The notes below the pieces were generated by a model, which was given only the letters and a program-made list of their open reading frames with translations, did no database searches and was not told where the DNA came from. The translations under genes were made by a program, and so were the position numbers. Below, one piece after another: positions 33,559-45,400 of a stretch of 64,000 nt of DNA. The stretch lies in the NCBI GenBank assembly GCA_029582155.1, contig CM055896.1:3025501-3089500 (forward strand), given 5' to 3'. The stretch comes from Panopea generosa (Eukaryota > Mollusca > Bivalvia > Adapedonta > Hiatellidae). How positions within the stretch are numbered: position 1 is the stretch's first letter; every line of letters starts with the position of its first letter.

Positions 33559-36305
33559 TAAGTAAGAATATTTCTAAATGTCTGAATATAAAGCAAGAGT
33601 CTATATTATGATAATTTATTAAAGTCCAAAATTATCACAATCTGTATTAGATGTAAAGTATATAACCTACATTTAAACAAGGACTTATATAAAGAAGGAA
33701 AAGCAACTAATTGAGATGTTATGAACTCTTGTGTATTCATGCAAAATCTCACGAAATCTCGTTTTCAAATATTCTAACTTCCATTCATTTCAGAAAGACA
33801 AATCAAAATTCTTTCTTTTCACAATGGGATTCTCTACAAAACAAGACAATTCCCAATAAAGTTTGTTTAATATTGTTGAAGTACTTATTTATTACAAAAT
33901 TTGTATACTACAACTAAAAAATCATGGAAAGTATTTGAATTTTTTCTTCAAACTGCAATATTTTTCATTCATTTTGCATGTTTAAAACATCTTATGTTAC
34001 ATACACCTTACATTTTATGTAAAAGAAATCAGCGAAATTTGAACGATTATTTTGTAAAAAATATTACTTCTTTGTATGTTATTTTATCAACATTATGCAA
34101 GTTTCCTATCCTTCTATACAAGTCTTTGATTTAAAATATGAAGCATTAATTATGCACATACATTTATTCCCAATACAAAAATGACACAACTCTACATTCA
34201 AAACAAGTTCATTAATTTGTGCATTCATTTTTTTTTCATACTTTCCAACACTAGTTATACCACATTTCTTCTATTATATTAACAACAGTTTCATTTTTTT
34301 CTACAGTTGTTCATTTGTTGCAAAGAGTGATAGCCGGTGTAACATTTACCAGACAACAACATTTTCAGATCAAGAAGTGTCACTTAAAATTTGAAGTATT
34401 AAATTGCCAGATTTTGCAGTAAAACTTTTATGGAAGAGTTGCAGGATGTAATGTAACACACACACACACACACCTAGTCTTTGCATAAATACTTAGTTAC
34501 TTATTAGAATGAGAAAATCTGAAACAAAATTGATTGGAGCTACAGTGACTTTAAAGACAGCAGCCTGGCAAATTAACCTGGTAGCCTGGCAAATTTACAT
34601 GGCAATCTGGCAAATTTACATGGAGGTCCGACATATTTACATGGCAGTCTTGCCATTTACATGACAGTCTAGCAAATTTACATTGCAGCTAATGATTCAT
34701 TCACCCAAATTTAAAGTGCATTTTTGTTATATAAAATGTAGGTAATTTTTTGTAACTAATATTGGATACCGTTAGGAATTATTTGATGTTTCAAAACGGT
34801 CTTGTTTGTATTGACAGTGACAGATTTAGAGGAGATTCTACTGAGATTTCCTGAATATTAAAAAAGCTAGTGTAGTTGAAAAACATAATACTAATACTAG
34901 AACCCCCAAACCCTCCGTTTGAAATCTGAGGAGCCACTCCAAGATTGATAGAATCTGTTTTTGACATACCCTCCCAGACTGAAAACACTGGATCCCCTTA
35001 CAATTGAGCAATCTATGACCATATTTTCCGTCCCTGGGTTGCGCACCCTACTCCTTACCTTATAATAAATGGGGGCGGGGGAAGGATATATATATGTGCC
35101 TGACCTTAGTTGTGACCTTCCACTCTTAATTCTACAGATAAGGTTAGTGATATGTAGCAGCAGACAACACAGATACAGAAACGCCAATAGTAAAAAATGC
35201 AATTTATTCATTAATACAAGCAGAGGTAACACAGACATTTGAACAACTCATAAACCTAATATTAGGATACTGATATGAATAGATTTTCATAAAAATAGGT
35301 ACATTGTACACATACACTCGAGTCCCATTATAACGCAGTAGCCGGGATCCACGGAATAAAGCCGAGATATATGCGGAACCACGTTATAAATATCCCAAGG
35401 TGCACTTTGCTACAGTATATTATTTGGTTATACTGTTTCAAGCCAAAGTACTGTAAACAATCATGTGATAATGTGTGATAAATATGACAGACAATTGTTT
35501 GTCAGTGTAAATCAATTAAAAGTGATGTTGTCTATTACAATAACAACTTGTTATCATTTCAGTCTGAATTATCAAGGTGTAATTGATGCACAAATACATG
35601 GTCACATATTGGAAAAACGTAACAAGCTTGCAAACACTTTACAATTTAGTCGAGATCTTCAATCAATTATTCAAATAGTATACCGCAAGTTTTTAATGAA
35701 TCTGATTGAAAATATCAATTCTAAATTTGGGAGCCATAGAAAACCTGCTTTACAAGGAGTTTCATGTTATATCAGACAGTGTTACAACGGGACTGAGTGT
35801 ATATTTATATCCAAACAAATCAAGATTTTTTTCAATTGTACTGTAAATCCAACATGGAGTATGACTTTATTATGTTAATACTAAATGTTATTTAGCCTGC
35901 AATTAATTTTGCAAAAATTTTCAAAAACGTTATGTTCAGTTCTTGTTTATCTTCAACTTTAAACAGCAAAATTTTCAAAGACAACTTTCTGTGCAAAAAA
36001 TATTACAAATATCTCATTACATGCCCTGATCAAGTATGACTCGATTGACATATCTCTGTCCAGTGTTCTATATCAGTGCAGGAATTTCTTTATTTATTCC
36101 AGAACTAAATGGAATACACATTAGATTGAGTATCAAACATTTGAAAAAAAAATAATGGAACGACAAAGGCATGTATTAATTCTGACATAAATAAGTTGCA
36201 GAACACACATCTGACCTTCTAGCTGTTTTTGTTGAAAGACACTGTACGTGAATACTTTCACACAATCAAGCAATCTGCGCCCATCAACAAATATTTCACA
36301 AATGC
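33559..36305. other. intergenic region downstream of SUGT1
   Basis: AT-rich. It contains (AC)n at 34457-34474 and a 21-22-bp tandem repeat (below). A minus-strand AATAAA (reverse of 36089-36094), about 215 bases past the distal SUGT1 stop, is a plausible polyadenylation signal. No other exon is supported. Confidence 0.4.
34562..34688. repeat. tandem repeat, unit about 21 bp
   Basis: About six imperfect units of GCAATCTGGCAAATTTACAT. Confidence 0.82.
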
Positions 36306-36410
36306 TCAGTTCCATTTTTTATATTCCATCCCATCCGGAGGCTTCACCTCAGTTTTTTCCTTCCCGATGTTATTCCAGTCTGTACTCAGCACCGTGCCCC
36401 CTGACTCCGA
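36306..36410 (-). CDS. SUGT1: SUGT1 alternative last exon 13b (distal)
   Basis: The acceptor is TTATCCACTTCAG. The exon encodes [20 protein letters not shown] and [14 protein letters not shown] followed by TGA at 36308-36306. It shares about 25 of 34 residues with exon 13a and is also phase 0, so both can follow exon 12. The reading frame, acceptor and key residues are intact, so it is not an obvious pseudo-exon. Confidence 0.9.
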   Translation of the reverse strand, partial: SESGGTVLSTDWNNIGKEKTEVKPPDGMEYKKWN

Positions 36411-39400
36411 CTGAAGTGGATAAGCGTTTAAAATCAAACATTGCACTTATTCACTGATAGCTTAAGTGTTGACATACGAATGAAATATTTTACATGTTGG
36501 TGAAACAATAATCAATCTACAAAGTGCATACAGATAGTCATTGAATTACATATTATGCGCATATATAATTTTTTTTCTTAAAACTTTAAAATAAATGTCC
36601 TGTATTATCTTTTTTATCCAGTAACAGAACCACTAAGTAAGTCTCTGCATGATTGTAATTGACTGTGAATACTCAATAACTCCCATGAGTTTCCGATCAA
36701 GATGGCCATGCTCAAATCATGAGTTCCACTTTTTATACTCCATTCCATCTGGTGGTTTGATCTCGGTCGTTTTCTGACTGATCTCGTCCCAGTTAGTACT
36801 CAGGCAAGTGCCCCCAGATTCAGACTGGAGAAAAACAATTGCAAAAGATGATGTCATAAACATCATGTTCATGCTATTGTACATATCAGTTTATAAATAA
36901 TGCATTCTGTTGAGGGCGACACATCGTCAGATATCCACGTGTGATCCATTTCGATACTCTCCATTTATCACCCGTGGGATATTACACTAGGTTTGTGTCA
37001 TTTCTATCAAGCCAAAACACAGCGATATTATTGGTTCCTTCAAGATTTCATGAAGGGAACGTTATCCAATGCAACAGTAGTTTCATGCAAACGCCGTTTT
37101 GATAAGATGTCAACATTAGTTGTATTTTGTTCTGTTTTGTTCAAATAAAATGTGGCAGGGTTAACATAATTTCCAAAGGGTGATGTATGGAAAATATCGT
37201 AATTGACACCCGTGGTTATCTGACGATGAGAATGACAGTGCTATTGTCAATCCCAAGGAAACTAGAAATATCACTGATGGTGATGAATACCCCCAGATTG
37301 TGCTCGTGCATCATGCCAACAAAATGCACAATTAGGCTTGATACCAGTCACCCTTGTGAATATTAACTGAATTCGGGTGAATGGTTACTGAGAAATAGCC
37401 ATCACAAAAATTGCCCAGACAGATGGACCAGCCAAGGAGCGTGACCCTATATAGTCCCCATATACTCTAAGAAGAGTTGGTTTACAGTATTTTTCCTAAG
37501 GGTGACAATATAACACCCTCAACTGAATGTAATACCACAGAATTTATTTTATTATACCAAACAAAATATACACTATAATATCGAAAAAATTAATTAAGAT
37601 AATTTTCAGATATTTACTGCCAACAAATAATTAATATTTGAAGATATTTACTGAAGTATACAACATTTAACATTAATCTTCTTTATTTTAGTAACTGCAA
37701 TGGTGACACCAAAATGCAGGCAACATATGATTGGACAATGCTTTATTTTGCCTTACCGCTTCATTTAGTTTTGTTGAAATTACTTAACATCATTTTTACA
37801 CCATTGTGGGCAAACATATCAGTTAACCTAACCACTCTTTCCCCAGAATCTGGAAGGTTATTCGAGCACCCATCTCCACAAGTAACTGATAACTTTCCCA
37901 CTTAAAATTTTCTGTACTGGAGCACGAGATCTCTATATAAACATGTAACAGAGTAAAAACTGTTACCCCTTGGAGCAGTCAACAGCAGAAACTGTTAAAC
38001 CCTGGAGCAGTCAACAGTAGAAACTGTTAAACCCTGGAGCAGTCAACAGCAGAAACTGTTAAACCCTGGAGCAGTCAACAGCAGAAACTGTTAAACCCTG
38101 GAGCAGTCAACAGTAGAAACTGTTAAACCCTGGAGCAGTCAACAGCAGAAACTGTTAAACCCTGGAGCAGTCAACAGTAGAAACTGTTAAACCCTGGAGC
38201 AGTCAACAGTAGAAACTGTTACAACCCTGGAGCAGTCAACAGCAGAAACTGTTACAACCCTGGAGCAGTCAACAGTAGAAACTATTAAACCCTGGAGCAG
38301 TCAACAGTAGAAACTCTTAAACCCTGAAGCAGTCAACAGTAGAAACTGTTACCCCTTGAAGCTGTCAAAAGTAGAAACTCTTAAACCCTGGAGTAGTCAA
38401 CAGTAGAAACTATTACGCCTGAAGCAGTTAACAGTTTATATTGTAAACTGCTCCAGAGGGTAACAGTTTCTACTGTTAACTGCTTTAGGGGTAACAGTTT
38501 CTACTGATAAGTGCTCGCGGGGAACCAGTTTCTACTGTTTACTGCTCTAGGGGTAACAGTTTCTACTGTTAAGTGCTCCCGGGGAAACAGTTTCTACTGT
38601 TAACTGCTCCAGGGGAAACAGTTTTTACTGTTAACTGATCCAGGGTTAACAGTTTCTACTGTTGACTGCTCCAGCGAAAAAAGTTTCTTCTGTTAACTGC
38701 TCCAGGGAAAACAGTTTCTACTGTTTACTGCTCCAGGGGAAACAGTTTCTACTGTTAACTGCTAAAGGGGGTATCAGTTTCTACTTACTACTCCAGGGGT
38801 GTCAGTTTCAACTGTTACCCTATGGAGCAGAAGTGAAGTTATGTCAACACATTCTTACTGGCTAAACAATTAATTCCAATGTATTAGTTTATAAATTACC
38901 CCACAACTGTTTGTAATGAAGGTCTTATGAATTCAATCCAGCATGGTTTTGGCATGTATACTCCTGTAGGATTTTTAAAGAGCACATTGATGTGTTCTGA
39001 ATAACACAAATTTGTGACCTAATAATAAAGTTTAAAATTCATTTCAATAGTATGTATACTTGTAAGTCTACATATTTTAAAATAATTGATCTACTTGGAA
39101 ATAATAGAACAGTTAAGAAGTGATAATTTATATGTTGCACTGTATAACTATCGAAGTTAAAAAGAAAAGATGCTCACGACATGGTGAACCTCAGACAAAA
39201 ACAGAAGACCCAGATTATGAGATAAGCTCAGAAGAGCTGCGAAGTGCTGTTACTGAGTTACTCAACATACACAGCTGATTCTAACAAACAATTTCATTTT
39301 CTTATTTCATTTCATTATTGAATTACATTTGATGGTCCTTCGTGGCGGAGTGATCTAAGGTGCCGTCTCAATATCATTTACCTCTCACCTTTAAGGATGT

Positions 39401-42400
39401 ATGTTAGAGTCATGCGCGTGGAGTGCGTGGTCCAGTGGTAGAGCACCGTACCCATGAGTGGAGGGTCGTGGGTTCGATCCTCCGCTACGGCTATGTGTGG
39501 TGTCCCTGAGCAAGACACTTCTCCCCATATGCTTAGTACTGGTTCTCTCCAGGAAGACTTTGAGCATGATTTGTCTAAGTTGTAAGAACTTGTTTCACAA
39601 TCGAAGTAAAATAAATAAGTTTAATCTTAAGAGTCATGCTCGCCAGTTACATGCTGAAAGATGGCGATTCTACTCAGATTCATTCTGAGGTATTCCTCCA
39701 CCAATAAAACTGGATATGCCATATATACCTGAAATGTGTTGGAAATGGCGTTAATCCCTTTTACAAAAAAAATCACATTTAATCTACCATTGATTTTTCA
39801 ATAGAATCCGCCAAACATCATACTTACAAAGGATTTCACCATTGCTTTCTTTTGTTCGTCTGATCCATCAGCATATATTTTTTGGAATAAATCGTTCAAA
39901 GCTGCATCACCTTCCTTCTTCTCATTCTTCTCCTCTTCTGTCAATTCCTTTGCAAGTTTGTCCCAGTTTCTCGTGTAATGACTTGATGATGGGTATGACA
40001 TGACTTTGTCTTTAAGATATTTTAAGAAATTTTAATTAACTAGAAAATTATTTTAAATGTTATTGTTAATATTCAAAACTGGAGAGTTTCAAAAGTGGTG
40101 ATAGGGTTGCAAGAAAAACTGGCACTAAAGTAAATATGTGCATGGAGGCTTTGCATCAATCATTTGCAGCAAACTATGTCAAATTGGGGTTGCTGGTTGT
40201 GGGGAAGCAGTTATAAAGGGTTATAACTTCACCAAAAATCAGTAAACCAGAATGCAAATGTTACATGGCTGATTCCACCCTGAAAGTTTCTGTGTATTGT
40301 AACTGATGTTTTAAGAAAAGAAATTCGACAAGATTTTTCATCTTACATTGAAAACTTGTTAAGAAAATCATCAAACTGGAACTCAAAATGGCTATACTGA
40401 TCATTAATGACAAGTTTCAATAAAATGCAAGTAGAGAAGAAGCAAAAAAAAAGATTTTTAAATGTAATTCTAAAATGCTAAGGGATTTCACTCAGTCAAA
40501 ATTCATCATCATAGGTTGCGGAGGAAGCTTAAAGCTTATAATAACTGCTTTCAAGTCCACTTCCTGGGTAGAGCCAGTACTAAGTGTTGTTTTTTGAGAG
40601 GCCATCGGTTTAAGCTGAGGATCAAACTGAGAACCTCCAGCATAAACGACCTTCACTGTATCCACAGCACACTGCCCCATTTCTTTCTTAAAAGAACATC
40701 CAATATAATTTGTAAAGCATGAAAAAACTTGTTTCACAATCAATGTAAAATTAAACAGTTAAAATCCTTTTTAATCAATATTGTTAAAAAACATTTGCAT
40801 ATACCATCTTTAATGACTTGAATCTGTTTAACATTTGACAGCTCCTCTCCCTCCAGTTTCTTCCACTGTATGCCTTCTTGCTTCTTCAACTTTACCTCAA
40901 TCTACAGCACAGAAAATTCATATCATGTGAGTAGCAAAACAATTAATTTCAACTTTTAATACAATTTAACAGACAATTCACGATGTTATAAGTAAATTAT
41001 ATTCAACTGATCCTCCTCTAACAAAATTGTATACATCATTATCTATACAGTATAATTGCAGCATGTGTGTGTTTTAGAAGCAAGTGATAATGATTAATCT
41101 ATTAATAGGTCAACATTTGTATGAATATTTAGCATAATTTTTATGCCATCAAGAGCTAACAGATGTTCATTTATCCTGGGATCCTGGGAAGTTAACCAGT
41201 ACTCCAGTTAATCCATCTCCCAAAGTAACTAATAAATTTCCAACTTGAATCAGTGGTGGGAGACAATGGGCCCAATGTCCTACATCAATCATTACAGAGA
41301 CTGGTTGGGCACAGATTCAAAATAAATCACTACCCATGGATGGGTCGAAAAAATCGACAACAATTTTTTTTTAGGCCTAATGGGGCCTGTATCATTCTAC
41401 TATAAACTCAATTTAATCAGTTCAAGGAACAATTTTAAAATTTCATGATCATATTAAAACATTTCTGTCAAATTTCATTAGGCTTGAATATAAATTGAAG
41501 GTTCTTTGGTGTCAATAAGGCAGAATTTATTATTCTGACAGTCAAATGATTTACCTAAATATTTCAACATACATACAAAGTTTCATTAAAATATCTTAAA
41601 GGAAACTTAAGAGCAGAAAATATTTTTCATTTTTTTGTAAAAATGACCTAACGTTGACCAAATTTACCTCAAAACCATTCCCTAGCTAGGGCAGTACCTA
41701 CAAACTCTGAGCTTTCTTCATAATTGAGCTAAAATAAAATAAAAATAAACTAATGATACCGATTTTGACCTTATATTTTAAGGGAAAGACTTACCTTGGA
41801 TTTTAATACTTTAGTCAGTGACTGCTGAGGATTGATGGCATGTGACAGATCCAACTCCAGACTGTAGTCAGAGCCGCTAGGAAGCTTCACTGTAGCAATC
41901 AACTGAAAATTTAAACAATGGCAATATGTCTGACATTTATTCATAATCCTGCAGTTGTTATAAATAATGAGGTTCAACACCATTTTCCAAACATACTAGT
42001 TATATATAATATCTTGTTTAATTAGTGGAAGGCGGGGCCCGATTAGCTCAATCGTTAGCGCATCTGACTTTCAATCCAAGGGTTTGGATCCCCACCCGGC
42101 CACAGTCTCTGTGATGGTTGATATAAGACATTACGTTTTATTATCATCTGTCTCTCACCACTGATTCTAGTGGGAAAGTTATAAGTTACTTGCAGATATG
42201 GGGTGTGATCTACGACTGGTTAACCTTCCAGGATACTAGGAAACAGTGGTTAGGTTAACTGATTGTCCATTAGCCCTCGCTGTCATAAAGATGACGCTAT
42301 ATATTCAATCAATCAATCGATCAATAGTCAGTGGAGGAATACGTCAGAAAGAATCTGAGTACTCACACCATCTTAACGCAATAACTGGTAAACTTGCTCA

Positions 42401-45400
42401 CATTAAGTTATAGGTACAATCTGGGCTCAAACTCACAACCTTAGTGATGAGAGGTAAGTGATCTAGAGATGACGCTTAGGCCATTTGGACATGAAACAAA
42501 TGAATATGGTAAATGGATTCCAAAGCCATATTTTATATTGAAATCGGTATATCACATACATAAAGAAGTCATGTGTTGTACTGTAACTCATGTATACCTG
42601 TATTTACCAAATTGTATTACAGTGAATGAAAAAAAGGTTTGTTCATTTATTTATATATTTCTTTAATGCTGTTTAATACTATTTTTTGCAGTTTTGGTCA
42701 TGTGCAGGAAGAAGTTTAATTGGTAGAAAAAAATCTGAGATTCACCAAATTCATGAACATAAATCTGGGTAGATCCACATCCATCCACAAATAAATAGCA
42801 AACTTTCTCACCTAGCATTTTTTTACCACCTAGAGTCGACATTAGGATTGAACCTCATTGATTAGCGGCAAGTGACTTTTAAATATTGCCTTAGATCACT
42901 CAGCCACAGAGGACTCCAAAGTCACGTTTACAAATAATACTAAATTTATCTATACTGAATTTACCATTTTCTCCTGTATGTCAATAGCCAGGTCTTCTTG
43001 TTTCACGTTTTTTAACAGTATGGTTACAATGACATGGGTTTCAGTTTGGTACCAGTCGTATCTGAAATGAAAATGCCGCAAGTCTCAAAATGAAAACCTC
43101 AGTGACGTGGGTTCCAATTAGTGCACATGTATCGGTTCATCAAGAATCAATGAATGAGCTCCATGATTCTGAAATAAAAGAATCACAAACCTTAATATAA
43201 AAATTGAGTGACATTGGTTAAAATCTGGTGCACGATGTGCCTGTTATATCTAATCTCGAGTGCCCACAAGATCAAACAGTGCATTTTTAATGTTTCAAGG
43301 GACATAACTATGACATTAATAATCCGATTTGGCCATTTTAAGAACTTGTTTAAAATATTATGGTTATATAGTGCACGTTTTGTGAGGATCAAGTGAAAAA
43401 TGTGGGTGCTACAGCGCACACAAGGTGAAATAGTGCATTTTTTAATGTTCCAAGGGCCATAACTCTGACATTAGTAATCCAATTGGCTAGTTCAAGAACT
43501 TGTCCAAGATATTATGGTTATATAACTACCTTGAGCTTTGCTCAGGTGAGCTAAAAATAAAAGTGCCAAATGTCTTGCATGTAATATGAAAACTTCAGTG
43601 ACATGGGTTAAATTTTTTTTCTTATTTTCTCCCTTCCCTATGTACCAAATGTCTGTGTATAAAGCAACCCCTGATGTGGATGGACTGGATTGTTCGTTTA
43701 ATGGTAGAATATGATTTTGAATGTTAAACAATGAACGGGCAATTAAATTCCTACCTGGACTTTTCTTTTGTTGGCATAGGAACAGCAGGTTGTGGTGGTT
43801 TTGTGTCAGTTTTACTACTATCATTTGTTGATGCTGGGGGGTTTGTACGTTCGTCAACATTCACCTGAAATGAAGTTTCTTTCATACAACTCGTGGTGAC
43901 AGATCTGTGGTAAAGTCGGGATACATTCAGTTGGGATACAAGAAAAGAGTTCAGCAAATAATGTGATTGAAAATACTACTACATTTGATAATCTAGTGCT
44001 TAAGATATACCATCAGTTTTTTAAATTTTATTTTCTATTAGCAACAGTGAAATTACCATTTAACCCAGCCCACCTACACTCACTGAGTCAATTTTACTCG
44101 ATATGATAAAATGGTGCCAGGAGATGGCACCAATTTATTACATGAAATAAATCAAAAAGTAATTTTGTTATTGCAGAGTTTTGTATACCCGACTTATATG
44201 GTCTATACTACGCATTATTTATATTAATCATTTATTATAAAAAATATTGTTGATCAAGAAAAAGGTTATGTCTGTATTTAGCCAACCTATCCCAGAATTC
44301 CTGCTTCTGGCATTTGTCAGAAAATGGTGTGGCATAAGCATGATTCTGTCACTTGCCCCTTACAGTATTGTTCATTTTCTGCATAATAAACTAGTCTATC
44401 ACAGAGCCCAATATCTCCTGAATCAGGTCTATTAACCCCCAATAACAAAAGCAGGGAATTCTATGCCTTACCCACAATCATAGCAATTGAATGCATACTA
44501 AACTATGAAGTCATTCAAACTTTCCCTGAAGCAACTGACCAATCAGTGTGCTCGTTACAATTGCTATTTAACGGACCAGATCAGAAGAGCTGGGTTCCTT
44601 CTACAGAATAATACTCCAATTATTATTAAAAAAATCTTCAATATACAAGTACCTGTTCAGTTGTTTTTGATACCCCAACCTTTGTTTCAGATATATTTTG
44701 TTGCGATACTGAAAATACAATAAATGTTATAGATAGTTATTTGTCTTCAAAGTACACAGTATTTTTACATCAAAGGCAGCTTAATTCAACACAAAATGAT
44801 TTAACCAGGACTAGGCAAAATTGCTGGAAAATTTCAAAGCTACTCCCCATCTATTGTGATGCACAGAAGAAGAGCCAAGAATTATTGAGGATAACTAGCA
44901 ATATTGACAACTTGTAAGAGAGTACCAGATTATCTCAAAAGATCTCAAAGGTTATACATGTATATGCATTAAAGAAGGCAGCCATACTGAATTACAAGCA
45001 GCGATAAAAATCTTTAAAAGAATAAAAACAGGATGATCATGTCAGTACCAGGTTTTGGAACTAGATGCACATGGTTGAGGACGACTCTCAGCTGACTTTT
45101 ATTTAATTGTCATTTTTTCAAACTGGCCATTTGTCATGTTGCCAAAAGACACCAGAGAATATATGACCAAGATAATCAATCAATTCACCAAAAGCCTTTT
45201 AAAATTACTTACAATCTATTTCTGCATCACACTTTCTTATCCACGTCTTGAAGTTGGAGTCTTCAGCTGTAAAGGTCAGTTGTTAAGAGTGAAGCATTGG
45301 TTACAAGACTCATGCCCTATCACAAACATTGCTACGGTAATAGTCCGGAAATTATATTGATTTTTTCCAATAATTAGATGTATGTATAAACAAATATTAC

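Noticed and set aside
35465..35878. 137-codon plus-strand open frame downstream of SUGT1
   Set aside because: It has AT-rich composition and no family resemblance, and lies in probable 3' flank of the opposite-strand gene.
37950..38828. Array of regularly spaced repeats resembling CRISPR
   Set aside because: Units are contiguous without unique spacers, and the genome is eukaryotic; it is an inverted minisatellite.
42034..42110. tRNA gene calls at A-box/B-box sequences (also 5570-5630, 39418-39480, 63000-63070)
   Set aside because: No complete cloverleaf or acceptor stem; each is the head of a longer SINE with family body and tail.
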